From contig JAYKAV010002780.1 of assembly GCA_035582835.1 (NCBI GenBank), forward strand, positions 368,153-432,152: DNA of 64,000 bases, in the 5' to 3' direction. Source of the DNA: Phoebastria nigripes. Its lineage: Eukaryota; Chordata; Aves; Procellariiformes; Diomedeidae. This document shows, one piece after another, positions 1-11,925 of this stretch. The notes beneath the pieces are model-generated. The model saw only the letters and a list, made by a program, of their open reading frames with translations. It made no database searches and was not told the origin of the DNA. A program made the position numbers and the translations under genes. Within the stretch, counting starts at the first letter, position 1. Each line of letters begins with the position of its first letter.

Positions 1-329
1 CGTAGAGCATAAAGCCAGGATGTCTCTACAGTGCCCTGGGCAGAACTAATGAAAACATGACCATGGCGCTCTCTTCAGCTTTCCAGTTCAGATCAGACAT
101 TTCAAGCCTGCCCCCCGCAGAAAATCCACGTAAGATCTGGTTGTGATCGAATTAGTTTCTTTGGGACCGAGTTTCACTAGAAATTGCACCATTAAAAAAG
201 AGAAAATCTCTTAAGATGTAGCAAAATCTAAAAAAACCTCTCTCAAATTTCTCACCAAAACATTTCTCCACAAAAAAAAAATTTTATGTTGACTAAGGAG
301 TTTTATTTTTATAAACTCACAATGTTTCA
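1..329. other. 5' flank start, nothing recognised
   Basis: Mixed-composition sequence turning A-rich after about 190. No gene, RNA or clear repeat is visible. Confidence 0.5.
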
Positions 330-600
330 TTCTGCTATTTTAATTAAGAAAAAAATATATCAAACGCTACATAAAGTTTTCTAAATGCAAAATAGTTTGG
401 AAAAAAGTATCAGTATGTTCCATTCCAAAAATGTCCAACACGGGTGACATCTTGACCCAATCAATATGCTTTTTTTATTTCTGTCTGCAAGAGAAATGTC
501 ATCGTAATTAGTACATTTTCATGAAATATTTCCCTTTGGACAAACTGGCATTTTCTAACAGGAAAATATTCTGTTAGAAAATTTCAGATCGATGCTACTG
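330..600 (+). repeat. AT-rich old interspersed repeat (copy 1)
   Basis: Stretches such as cattttcatgaaatatttcc and ggcattttctaacaggaaaa, ending in gaaaatttcagatc, resemble a diverged AT-rich repeat of birds and turtles that ends in a 'ttttgaccagctct' type terminus. The family resembles the copy at 22795-23120. The name is not recalled and divergence is high. Confidence 0.4.
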
Positions 601-1582
601 TTAACGCACTACTCAATTGCACCTGCAAATAAACTCATGCATCTGGGCTCTGTTGAAATCAGTGGTAATTCTGTCAGAGGCTTCAAAGAGTCCAGAATTA
701 CAAATGTGTAGGTACGTGTGTATGAATATACGTATCTGTATCATTTATGTGTATCATCTATCTTTTACATATCTATACCTAGATAATTATAGCTCCTGCT
801 ATATACACACCAGGAAAATGACTGGTCTAACAGATGGGAGTCCTGCAGGAAACCCTAAGAAGAGCCAGGGTTGGGGGAGAAGGGAGGCAAAGGCATATGT
901 TTTGTTGTAGCTTGAATTACCAGAGAGCTAATCCCCAGGAAGGGGGTACATTTGACCTTCTGCAGCATGGGGAAGGTTAACCTTTAATATTTCTCAATCA
1001 ACACATTCCAGGGGAAACTTTCTGTTTCGTTGCAGTATTAAAAAAGCATCAAGGTATTTGCATTTTTAGCAAGATGGAGATTCTAGAGGATTTTTTTTTC
1101 AGCACTAGTCATGCAATTTGTCAACACTGTACTAGCTCAACAGTCAAATGAGACTCACTCTTAATTCTCGAGATGTGGCCAGTTTCCCAAATCTAAACAA
1201 TGTGGCCCAAGATGTTTATTTTCATTCTTGGTTAGCTGGTTAATGGTTTGAATGTGATATTAAGCATCGTTATCAACTGGTGAAAGATCAAATGATTGAA
1301 ATTAATAAGAAATGCTACATTTCAAAATGTAAGGGGCAGTATTGCTCCCATGAGAACTCCCTGATAGATTTAGGGTACAGAGAGTCAATCCTTTATCAGC
1401 CTGCCTTGTTCTTAAATATTCTGATATCAAACTGAACACTAAAACATGACACTGGAATATTCCATGCAAGTAATAATTTAGTGATAGAAACTCGTATCCT
1501 CATAGGAAAAATTTCAGAAGTAGGTGAAGTTGTTTGAATGGAAGGATTGGGGTAAAAAAGTCTGCGAATGACCATCAAGAAC
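601..1582. other. Intergenic, nothing recognised
   Basis: AT-rich single-copy sequence. The short open frames (97 and 62 codons) show no family resemblance. Confidence 0.5.
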
Positions 1583-1734
1583 ACATTTTCAAGGCATGCA
1601 CAACAGTGCTAAAAAATACAGATACAAATACGATAGGCTAAAAAATAGGCTAACAAATTTTCAACGCATGCACAATAGTACTAAAAAATACAGATATAAA
1701 TACAATAGCCTAAAAAATACAGATATATGTTCTC
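1583..1734 (+). repeat. 72-bp tandem duplication
   Basis: Two adjacent copies with a 72-bp period. The landmark gcatgcacaa occurs at 1594 and 1666, and both copies continue with tagtacta/cagtgcta, aaaaaatacagata and aaatac. The aaaaaatacagata block recurs a further time at the end of copy 2. An 84-codon frame across it simply repeats the unit. Confidence 0.85.
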
Positions 1735-1756
1735 TGTTAGCAGCGTGTAAGCACAA

Positions 1757-1804
1757 GTGTGTGTGTGTCTCTGTGTGTGAGTGCATGTCCGTGCACATAT
1801 GCAC
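1757..1804 (+). repeat. TG-rich simple repeat
   Basis: Interrupted (TG)n tract directly after the 72-bp duplication. Confidence 0.75.
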
Positions 1805-2290
1805 GGAGTTATGCAGCAAGGGCATCCCTTTCTGTTTGACATCTACATAGAAATACCTTTCCCCACTAGTTCTGCTTTTGAAAAGTCAGTAATATTCTTT
1901 GTCTTAAGACCAGTGCAAAAATCCTCTGAGATTCGTCTTCCATTCTGACCTTAATTCTGTTAGTCATGTCTAGATATTTTAGCAATCTTTAGGTTAAAGT
2001 ATGATCTATCGCACACATTCAGAGAACAGAAGCTTTAACTTCAAATTTTTCTGCTTTTGTGTATTTATGTCAGAGCTCTAGCATTGCTCTTTCAGTGGGG
2101 AAAGAGGGATGGATTATGGGCTTGTTATCTGGCCAGGAGTTTCTGTACTTCAAAAAATACAGGTCTTGATAAGCTGTCCCCCCTAGCAAGGAAATTAATA
2201 TCCCTGTTGGGTTTCTTAGGATAGTAGGTTCTGTATATGCCAAGTGTCTGTCTATCCCTCAGCATTTGCTGTAAGAAATGTGCACGTGTA

Positions 2291-2340
2291 TGTGTAAATA
2301 TGTGTACAAATGTGCATAAATGTGTACAAATATGTATATG
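2291..2340 (+). repeat. Decameric minisatellite
   Basis: Five head-to-tail units of exactly 10 bp close to TGTGTACAAA (variants TGTGTAAATA, TGTGCATAAA, TATGTATATG). Confidence 0.75.
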
Positions 2341-3924
2341 AATATTTGTAATTATATATTATGATAATTAAAGAGAATGTCTCTGTACATGGAGCTGAAA
2401 TGCTGTTTGTTCTGGTTGCCACGTTCTGCGGATTCATATTGGAAGCCCTTAGATTGACTTCATCAACATACCACACAGAATCGGCAAATGAGGCTTCAAA
2501 ATCTTGGGTTAATTACAAAAGCAGAATCAGAAAGGTTAAAAAATGTTAAGGTGCATCATTGGGGCTGCACAACCTATTGAGCACCAACTGATGAGAATTT
2601 ATTGTGGGAGTTAAGACAGGCACACGCCANGAGTGTAAGAGGAATTAAAGTGCACCGGAGTGCTCTTTTATATCCAGTACTCCTGATAATGTTCTCACAT
2701 GCTCATAGGAATAACTCCACATTTGATTTTAAATGTTTAACTGGCTGGACGGTGATCTCTATCTATCAAGCACTTAAAACTCACCACTGAGGTATCTGGG
2801 AACTCACGGCGGGCATCCACTGATATCTTAGCAGTATGGTTTACAGCCCCTGAATGTTTACCGTAATATTTTTACTTTTCTGATCCCCAAGACCATGCTC
2901 TGGGATCACAGGCATATGGTGACCTCTGTTTAATCTGTAGAAGGAGATGAAAGAGCAAACCTTGCTAATGCACCCGCACTCTCTCTGTCTGGCTACGGGA
3001 ATGAGCATGATGTTTCTGTTATAAAAGACTTCACTGCTTGCATTAGAGATGGTAGTGAAGTAGCCTGAGGGATATGCTTGTGTGTTGTGCTAACAACATA
3101 TGTTAGATCTATGCCAACATCCTCCTTGCTCACTCTCCCAGGTGCCTTACTACAGCTGAGACACAAAGGCTGGTGGTACCTGCTCCAAGGGGAGAAGAGC
3201 CGCGACCAAAGAGGTAGATGCTGGAGACAGCTTTCAGGAATGGAAAACATGAGTTATGTGTCATGCATTTGTTTGGTTTCAGAGCTAGCCGTAAATCCAG
3301 ACCCCTGGTAGGACCTAATTACCTCCCATCTGAACACTAACTCAGAAGCTAAATGCTGTCGAGGAGAGATGGGGACTCATTTCCAAGAACACAGGCACAA
3401 ACACATTTTTATTGGCCATAGAGAATGGTACTGTGTGTGCCAATATAGCATGGATGTCTGACTCAGAACATAAAGTGCAGGTGCCAGCAGCAAGAAGATG
3501 CTGCTAAGACATACCAGCTCTCTGGGACTGCAAAGTATCAGCTGTCCGGGGAGACCAGAACTGGGAACAGAAAGAGCCGCTGATGACTGAAGACATGTTT
3601 TCTTTGCCATCTCATCAGCTCCCCTCGTGGTCTTCACCCTGGAGTCGGAGTACAGAGCCGTGGCAGCGGGAGTGGTGGAGCTGCCCCTTCTGAGACTCAT
3701 CCAAAATCTCTGACCCCCTCTTCCTCAGGGCAACTTGCAACCACAGAGACTCTTCATCCACATGGGAGAGGAGTGAGAGGACAGTGTTAGATAAATGCAG
3801 CTATTCCTCTCCTCTTCACGGGATGTTCCTGGCAGCAGATAAGACCTCGTGGCTTGCCCTCATCCCTGGAGTCTGCTCTAGGAGGTAATCTTCGGAGAAA
3901 AGAAAATCAACAGCATTACTGTAT
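2341..3924. other. Intergenic, nothing recognised
   Basis: Single-copy sequence. Open frames up to 107 codons overlap one another on both strands and resemble no protein I know. Confidence 0.5.
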
Positions 3925-4003
3925 TTTGTACAGGGTCTTGCACAGTGTATCCCTGCTCTGACTGGGCCTTTGGGCACACCAGACCTACAGGTAATAACAA
4001 CAA
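3925..4003 (+). repeat. Old sauropsid interspersed repeat, 3' end
   Basis: Resembles the remembered repeat end 'gtacagcgcctagcacaat', 'ctgactggggcct', 'taggcgctaccg', 'aataataa'. Here it reads gtacagggtcttgcacagt, ctgactgggcctttggg and gtaataacaacaa. Diverged; family name not certain. Confidence 0.5.
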
Positions 4004-5255
4004 ACAGTGACTGTCTCTNAGGATAAGAGCGGGAAATGAAATTGTCTTTGGATAAAAATAGTTCCTTTTGATTGTGTATTTTCTGCTGGCTCTTTGCCTT
4101 CAGGCAACGTATGACAACTTGAGGAGCAGGGGTTTTTATCCCCTAGGCAATGTTTTATTGCTCTCTGCCTTAAAGTCAGTCAATATTTGTAATCATCTGT
4201 CCATCCCACAGGTAACTGCAGGACTTTTGGGAAAAAAAAAGAATGAAGATGGCAGCACAGTTTCTGACAAGATTTGGAGAATTAAGATGACAAAAAGCAG
4301 GCTGGCGGGCTTAAACCTCCTGCACTGATCCGAGAGACTTTCTTGTTTTATACATCCTGCTGGTCCTTTATACTTTAATGTTATGCTTACTATGCAAAAC
4401 CCATGTAGGTGCAAGTGTATGTCTTTCTGTGTGTGTGCACTCGCATATGACTATATTTGCTTATTTGCATCCGTGTATGAATACATGCAGCACGTGTGGG
4501 TGGTGAGAAGCTACAGGAACATTTTCAAGGTTGACAAGACCAAAATTTGATCCTCCTTCAACCGGCTGGGTTTTTCTAAGTGCGTGCTGAGNCAGCAGGA
4601 GAAAGAATCCCCTTTTGGGCTGAAGGATGCAGCGAGACCGAGGCTGCGGGAGGATAAAAAACCCCAGTTCATCAGCTTGGTGCCGAAGAGTTAACTCAGC
4701 ACACGAGGTTTTCTGTTAGCACAGTTATGCTGCCAACAAGCCTTAATAGTACGCACCTCCTCTCCTCCCTGGTACCAAATGCAAGCCGGCAGAAACTTGC
4801 CTGGAGATGAGTCTCTCAAACTCTGCACACAGGATCCTAACGGCCCGCATCCCTTGCCAGCTATCAGTGACAGAGCTGACACGGAGAGGCAAGAGAGGGC
4901 ACAGCTGGCACGCAAAACCCTGCCATCAGCATGCCCGCATCTGCTGAATCTGTTGTGAGCAGTTCACCCAGCTGGGATTTTAATACGGCTACATCCCTCC
5001 TTTTGGAAAGTGGTATTTTTCCCCCTTAATAACAGAGATGTGAAAAACAGAACCAACACCAAATTAAATGTTTTTAGGGTAGCACACGTGTGTGAAATTT
5101 TAGGCCTGTTGACCTTGGCAGGGTCCCCGTAAGAAATTAGTACAAAATTAGTGGCATTTGCTGTTCTGAAAGGCCGTCAGCCATGAAGGCAAAGCCAGGC
5201 AGAGGGAGAAGTGGCCTGCTGATGCAGGGCCCAATCCTGGAGATCCTGCCTGCGA
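4004..5255. other. Intergenic, nothing recognised
   Basis: No gene is visible. A TG-rich patch lies at about 4410-4500, and composition becomes more GC-rich towards 5200. Confidence 0.5.
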
Positions 5256-5430
5256 TCCCGCAGCGCTCCGCAGGTTTGGGTGCAGGGTGCCTGGTGGGTA
5301 GTGGCGAAATGAGGGGGTGGATGTGTGGCACAGTCAGTCCTACGCTTCACAGTTCCTCAATTGCAGCTGCCATCAGTGGGAGTTTATGGCACCAGGCACC
5401 CTACACCCAAACCTGCGAAGCGCTGCGGGA
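5256..5430. repeat. Inverted repeat, 41-bp arms, 93-bp spacer
   Basis: Arm 1 is 5256-5296 and arm 2 is 5390-5430. The reverse complement of arm 2 matches arm 1 at 39 of 41 positions; both differences are C in arm 1 and T in the reverse complement of arm 2. The spacer itself is not self-complementary. The outer ends stop abruptly at TCCCG/CGGGA. The spacer side of arm 2 (cagtgggagtttatggcacc) resembles part of an old sauropsid repeat, so this may be two fragments in opposite orientation, an inverted duplication or a small MITE. Confidence 0.9.
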
Positions 5431-5964
5431 GCTCACGGGTGCTGACAGCTCTTGTCACCTCCTGGGAAGTGCTTAGACCCACACAGGACTGGGCCACACA
5501 CACCACTCCCACCTGGCATCTCGCCTTTCGGCTACTGACGCCGGCTGCGAACTCTAACAGATGTTTTTATTCCATGGATGGACAGACAGCTCCCGGCTTG
5601 ACCCGGCAGATTCCTTGCCTTTCTTCCACGGCCTTTATATTTTAGTGAAACACCTTAAATAGCATTTGTTTTCTGCTGACCCATATTCTTAGCACAGGTT
5701 CAAACCCTGCCGGCAGCTGCTCCAGGTTCAGCTTGTTAAATCCTCCCTGGGTAGCTGGGGAAGCAGAATTCCTTATCTGGGAGGAGCACCAGGTGCTAGG
5801 AGCAGGGGAGGGAAATGTAAGGGTCAGCCAAGTTCCTGGAGGCGCTAGGGCTGAGCCCCATGTTCGGTTTCTCTTCTGCTGTGACTCCTGCAAGCCAAAG
5901 CCCCTCACAGGCATGAATCTGAGCACTGATTTAAAGGCTGCGTGCTCTGCTAGAGGTAGGGCAA
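5431..5964. other. Intergenic, nothing recognised
   Basis: Moderately GC-rich sequence. The open frames (79 to 106 codons) overlap one another and match no family I know. Confidence 0.5.
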
Positions 5965-6095
5965 GGATTTAGGGCTGGAGATGATTTATGAATCCTGATG
6001 CTGGATTTTGAGGTGCCTGGTCCTTGGGGTGGAGTCCAGAGCCAGAGACGAGGTGCTGAGTTCCCTGCACCTCTGAATAAAAGCCAGAAGAGCCA
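5965..6095. repeat. Old sauropsid repeat fragment
   Basis: Contains blocks like gaggtgcctgg, gagccagagacgaggtgctgag and cacctctgaataaaagcc. They recall a common turtle/bird repeat with 'aggtgctgagcac' and 'gcacctctgaaaatcaggcc'. Highly diverged. Confidence 0.4.
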
Positions 6096-6487
6096 GTGGG
6101 CTCAGTGTAGGTTACCCCATATGAAATGCTGACACTGGCTGTATAACGTAACGGCACCACTTCTTCCTCCTTGTAGGACACGGATGCATGCACGCTGCAA
6201 GAAAGACCTGATTTCCAATTGATGCTCACAGAGCTGAATGCATTTGGGGTTCCCTTCTTCCTACCTCCTCCCCTTTTGCACAGTATCCTCGTGACAAGGA
6301 CTTGGGACGGCGGAGATCCCAAGCAAAAATCCCTTTTCCCTGAATCTCCACTCCTTCCTCTTAAAACTGGTCATTCTTCAGAACCAGATACGGAATTTGT
6401 TAAATTTTACTTTCTCCTAGCACGGGGACATGCGGTTGCCAGTCCTTGCTCCAAGAGGCTCTTTTTTTAGGCAAGATTCAAGAGCAG
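6096..6487. other. Intergenic, nothing recognised
   Basis: No gene or clear repeat. Confidence 0.45.
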
Positions 6488-6610
6488 GGTAGTCCCCAGG
6501 AAGGTGGGAAAATGTGGATTTGAACTTCTGCAGGCAGGAGAGGAAACTGAACCTGTATTTGCCACAGCTGGGGTGAGTGCCTTCACCACACTGCTAGGAG
6601 GTAAATAATA
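6488..6610 (+). repeat. Old sauropsid repeat fragment
   Basis: Blocks gtggatttgaacttctg, ggtgagtgccttcaccac and ctgctaggaggtaaataat match the remembered pattern 'ggatttgaacctgggtctccc ... gtgagtgccctaaccactgggct'. The ggatttgaac word mimics a tRNA B box, but no tRNA fold surrounds it. Confidence 0.5.
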
Positions 6611-7991
6611 TGTCCTTGTTTTCTCTATCCCCACTTTCTGCTAAGAATCCGTTTTCCAGCCTGGACCACCTGCAAAATACACAGTTTGTGGATGTCACTG
6701 GGCTTAAGCATGCGATAAGGGCTGAGTTGCTAAGCTGTGATAAGGTACTCGGGTACTTAGGGATTCGAGAGAATACAGCTGTCAGAAATGTAGCTAAAGA
6801 TTTGAGGCATCCGCAGGAGCAGGCACAGGTTTATAGGCTCTTACTCCTGTACTGGGTTACCAGAATTTGCCCATATCCTTTTCCAGATTTGAGCCTTGCC
6901 CTGTTCATAGCACAGTAATAGGGTTCCACCACCAATCAGTTTTATTAAGTCTCCTGAAGTTGCTGAATTATATTTTGCCTCCAAAGCCACTATGGTATAA
7001 TGAATGCTTATGTTGTACGCCGGTGAGCCCACAGCNTATGGTCCTTCCAAGAGCAAAATATTTTCTTTTCAGTCTGATAACTCATTTGGAAGTCTATAAA
7101 TGTAGAGGGCAATCCCATATTTCCCCAAACAAGAGATGAGCAAGGGGATTTTTTTTGGTTCCCTGATGGAAAAAGATGCTTAATTACAGACCTCAGAAAG
7201 AACTTAGGCAGCACTGTAGTTGCAAATACGACAAAGAAGATCAATCTTTCAGAGATGCGGTAACAATGAGTAGACCAGAACGGACCCATTAGCAGCATGA
7301 ACCCATTACACTTGCCTAAATATTTCTAAAAGAACTGAGTGGAAGCAGACAAACAGGCACCAAAAAATCCTGTGGAATGACTTTGTTGAGCTGGCCAACT
7401 GCTCTGTAGTTCCCAAATCCACCTTTTCATAAACTGGAGAGGAAATAATAGGGCACTGCAAACGCTTCTATTAATTGACCATACTCTGATATTGCAAAGG
7501 TAAAAAATGATCATTCACCCCTCAATTTAAGGAATCCAGGGAAAGTCCCTTCTGGTTTAGCTCTGTTGAAGAGATATTGCATGGGGATATATTTTAGTCT
7601 TTAATGACAGTTTGGATCAGACAATTAATCTCTGTCTTTAATGATGAAGATGTGGATAATATTGCCAGCTTACTACTGTAAGTTGTCGGTGTCGGATGAA
7701 AGTTATTATGGGAGCAAAAAGTGATGGTATGTTTCTTCCTGGTCAAACGCCTACAGGAAAATCCCGTGCTGGCTTGCTGGCCACAAACAGAACTCACACA
7801 GGGAAAATCAAAGTTCTGCTGAACTTCAGGAGTCCCAGCATTTAGTCTTAAACTTCAGATTCTGTAGGAGGAAATGCGAAAAAAGAGAATAACACTTGCA
7901 TTTTTGGAAAGAGACAAAGATCATTTAAACCCTGTCTGGGAAAGAGATTAAGTACTTGTTAAGGGAAGCCAGAACTGCAGTAGAACATTGA
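6611..7991. other. Intergenic, nothing recognised
   Basis: Single-copy AT-leaning sequence. Frames up to 102 codons show no family resemblance. Confidence 0.45.
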
Positions 7992-7997
7992 TTTTTT

Positions 7998-8029
<32 letters not shown>

Positions 8030-8040
8030 TTTTTTTTTTT
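7992..8040 (+). repeat. Long poly(T) tract
   Basis: About 49 bases of T broken by four C residues. On the - strand it would be a poly(A), but no reverse-oriented AATAAA or gene remnant abuts it. Confidence 0.9.
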
Positions 8041-10225
8041 GTGCCACACATTCACTCCTAATCCAAATAAAGATTTCCCTTCTCAGATACTTTTCTCTCA
8101 GGAGTTACTGAACATTGTGACACTTTGAGGGAAGGTGTCTGCTCTGCTCCTGCCCTTTCCCACTTTTTTTACAGAGGTGCTACAGGGCTCCAGAAGTTCC
8201 TTACCCTCCTCTTGGAGCAGTCCCCAAGTTCAAGCACTGCAGAGACCACCAGAAGGTGCCTGTGCCAAGCACTGAAGGCCTCTGCTGAGATGCTGTGGGC
8301 ATTCAGGGCAGGGCTGAGGCCACAGCAGAGCCTGGAGGAGATGCCACATTTCCCCCCAGGAGTGCTAAAACACTGCCAAGGACCTTAACGCTCTCCAGAG
8401 CAGCCGAGGACACAGAAGGCACAAGCGTAATCCGTAACCATATTGGTCCCTTCCCTCCCACGCCGCCCCCTCGCCTCCCACACACACCCACCCTGCTGTG
8501 ATCTGTGTTCATGCAAAGTGACATTACGCTCGGGCACTTTTTGAATACCTGAGTCCCTGAGTCAGACAGACAGACTTGTCTGTAATTTCCTAAGCTCTGC
8601 CATGGGTGGTTACAGTTGTCAGTTCTGGCATCTGCCAAGAAGCCCCCTTGAGACTGGATCACCAATAGACTTTTGCCAGGGCTTATGTTCTGTACTGAAC
8701 ATCCCGCAGGAGCAGCTTGGCTATGTAAAAAACCACTAGTCTGCAATATTCTGGATTTCTCAGAGAAGCCTCCAACATGCTGACTGGTACCTAGGGGCTG
8801 TTATGTGCCCCAGCAAGTCAAATACATGTCATTACAAAGTAACTGCAAGGGTGAATAATGTATCACACATCATCATTTGAACATATGGACTCGCAGATTC
8901 TATGTAATAAGCAATAGTCTGTGTTTTGCTGGGATCTCATAAAGCTTGGGGAGTAGGTTATATATTTGTGTAGTGTGATGTGGCAGTCCTTCGGCTTATA
9001 AGTCCCCACAAAAACAGAGGAGCTGCCGCAGCCCTGCAGTGATGCTGCTGGATGTGAGACTGGTCAGAAATGGACATCTGAAGGAAACCACCAGTTTTAG
9101 GTCTATGTGCGTCAAGTCCCTGAGCCCATTCTAGAAATGGCAGTGCTAAACCCCAGCTCCACAGGGTGCCTAACCAAAAACTGGCATAGGTTATGCCTCC
9201 TCTAGTGAAACAGGCCCAGGGCACAGGCACAAGGGGTTGCATGCTCTTCTCCGCACTGTCAAATGGTTAGTATGGGCCCTGGAAAGGTTTTGATGTGGCT
9301 TGAATAGTGCTCTTCCAGACAGCGGCCAGGGTCAGGGACTGCCACAGGCCAGAGTGCTCTCGTGGCTGGGCACCGCGAGGGGAAAGGATTTCATTACTCC
9401 CGTTTATGCACCTGGCATTCGACACACATAGGTCCAAAGCTGGGAGTATCAGCTCAGCTCAGCCCTGGAGCTCCTCCATCCCTACCCGTGCCTCCCTGCT
9501 GAGCCCCACTGCCCCAGGCCAGGCTGCTCCACCAGCACAACTGAAGGNATCGCCTCACCTTGCTAACATCCTGGTGGCTACAAAATTCTCCTGGAACAGG
9601 GGACTTCTGGGCTCAAACACAAACACCACCAGCTAAATCTGGCCTAACCCCAGCTCTGCAGCCCNGTCTTGGTACAGAAAAGCAGGGGCAGTGAGCAGCA
9701 GTGTCTTCATCAGCTGTTTTTCTAGAAGGGGGAGTGTTTCTCTGCAGGTTGCTCGTGCTGAGGACGTCATGCTCTGTGTCACACATAGACAGAGTGACAG
9801 CTGTGACAGCTGTGACCCAACNGTCCTGATCTCCCATGGAGCATGGGTAAGTAGCCCTGGTTCCTACCCCAGGGATTCAGGACTAGGAAGACCAAGGTCT
9901 GATGCCGTAGCGCCTAGGAGCAGGTGGGCTTTCTGANGGATCTGGAGTTTGCTGCTACAAATGGGAACCTCGAATTTCCATTCTATGGGGAATTCCAATA
10001 TTTTTCATTCATCGTTGGCATAAAAAGCCCCCAGGTTTAAACTTCCCATACTGCAGATTTTTGTGAGGAAATATAATTGCCGTCAGCTGAAAGGTTTTGC
10101 TTCTATTTTGATTTGGAGACCTTTTTCACTTTTGTAATTTAATTTTTATATATGAATAGAGAATAATAATTATTTTAATTATAAACAATATCAGATATGA
10201 TAATGCAATAATTCATTAGTATTCT
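8041..10225. other. Intergenic, nothing recognised
   Basis: Several frames of 80-147 codons overlap each other on both strands in the GC-richer parts (8125-8750, 9300-9940). None resembles a known protein. A short tandem gtgacagct duplication lies near 9795. Confidence 0.5.
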
Positions 10226-10459
10226 AATTGGTAAGTGTTACTGTAACTGGTATTTGCTTTGGTAATTGGTATTTTAATTGGCAATTGCTGTTCCAAATGG
10301 CCATTGGGGTAATTCTTACTAGTGACTGGTAATTACAATGGAAATTGTTAATTGGTATTCTAATTGGTTTGGTAATTCATATTTGGTTTTCTCATTGGTA
10401 ACAGAGCAAAGTGGTCATTTGTAATAGATAATTGGCTTGGTAATTGATTTAGCAATTGG
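10226..10459 (+). repeat. Degenerate 12-bp minisatellite rich in TAATTGG
   Basis: AATTGG occurs exactly at 10226, 10264, 10276, 10350, 10362, 10430 and 10454, with many near variants (aactgg, cattgg, taattgat) between. Two adjacent pairs are spaced 12 bp and the 10430-10454 spacing is 24 bp, pointing to a decayed array with a unit like taattggtattc. The core TAATTG is also a homeodomain-type binding word. Confidence 0.75.
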
Positions 10460-11749
10460 CATTGTAGCGAGTACAAAATAAGTGATCAAAACACACTCAT
10501 TTATTAATAATATAAAATATATAACATTTTGAAATGAAAGCTACTTTAGGAAACCGACAATCAAATGTTTCCAAACCAAAAAACTCTTACTAAAATGTCT
10601 AATTTTAAGAAAAATGCCTAATTTTAAGGACTTATTTTTAAAAACGGGTATTTGTGGACATCAACAAGATCCTTTCAATGTTTCAATTTCAGCAAATAGT
10701 TATTTTCCATTAAATAAGTATTCTCCTGGAGAATTTTTGACTGACTTAACTGTACCATCCTGTGGCATCAACACCCAAACCTGCTACAGAGCTGGTCTGT
10801 CACCCGCCTGCTACCCCTGTGGGATAACATAGCAGGGTGAAGCATCTCTGCAGGCACATAGGCAGTTTTGTAGCCACTTACATCACTCGCATCCCCATGG
10901 CATCAGCATAGCTGCCTCTGAAGAAAGTCCTAAATGTTATGAACCAAGGGTGAGTTTACAGCAGCAATGGGTGAGGGCTCTCTTCTCCTCTTATTAAGAT
11001 GACTTGGCATGTGCAAGAACACATGGCAGGGGATCAGCCCCACAGCTGAGCTGGTCCTACTGAAACCCACCCCTGACAGTACCCACTTGTACACCTCCTG
11101 GTCATGGTCCCTGGCAGAGCATTTCCTCATTATCCTGCTTTGAAACATCCCCTCCTGAACTATCATCTGAACATCACCTCTCCTTGCAGATAGGGCAGAA
11201 TTTTCCCCGATATTGCTCTTCAGCAGGTATTTTTAATGCTGTATGAAGTCAGATATGGTAAAAGAAGCTGGATCAGCCCATCAAGCAGATTGTTCCTCAT
11301 TTCCCATATACACGTGATGACTGTTTCCAATACTGGGGGTCCTTTGTTTGACATTCTGCAATACGGGGAATTCATAGTGAAATCCACTGGGTGGGAAACC
11401 ACGTGACTTTAAAAAAAAAAAAAGACTTTGGAGTGCTGAGATATGCTAATGACACCCATATAAAGACAGCAAGACTAAGATCTGAAGGGAAGAGTAACTA
11501 AAATTGCTCACTACAGCCTTTGATGCAAAAAATACTTGGTTGCTTATATAACTGATGGTACAAATTTTCACAGAGAAATATCCAGAACTGCCAGCGCTAT
11601 TTCTGTCCTATTATGGCCTTTGGAAAACTATTGATTTTGTTTGTTTCAGATGCATCAAGTTGAGCTCCAATGTACATTCTTCCTGGCCAAAATGGTTTGC
11701 CTGAAGATGTTTGAATATCTGGCTCATTAGACTGTGTGCTTCCATGATC
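10460..11749. other. Intergenic, nothing recognised
   Basis: AT-rich at first, then mixed. No gene is visible. A 13-A run lies near 11410. Confidence 0.45.
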
Positions 11750-11925
11750 AGCATAGAAATCCAAGATACAAAAGACCCCTTTGGTCATCCAGCCCAACCC
11801 TTGGCACTACAGAATTGTTCCCTCTCCCTCCTATACACTTTTGACTGTTTTATCCAGCCCAGTTGTAAATGCCTCGGATAATGGATTCCCCCTGGAAAAC
11901 CGCTCACCACCAGTGACCACTGTTA
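11750..11925 (-). mobile_element. CR1 LINE 3' fragment (old subfamily)
   Basis: Read on the + strand it shows the antisense CR1 signature: catagaaatccaagata, ggtcatccagcccaaccc, cagaattgttccctc, tttatccagcccagttgtaaatg and cctcggataatggattcccc. Orientation is therefore minus, with the element's 3' end at the left. It is a 5'-truncated, strongly diverged copy with no coding capacity. Confidence 0.7.

Noticed and set aside
5690..5720. tRNA T-loop-like ggttcaaaccctgcc
   Set aside because: No anticodon arm, D arm or acceptor stem in the expected upstream positions; at most a repeat remnant.
7992..8040. Poly(T) as the tail of a minus-strand processed pseudogene
   Set aside because: No reverse-oriented poly(A) signal and no recognisable gene remnant next to it.
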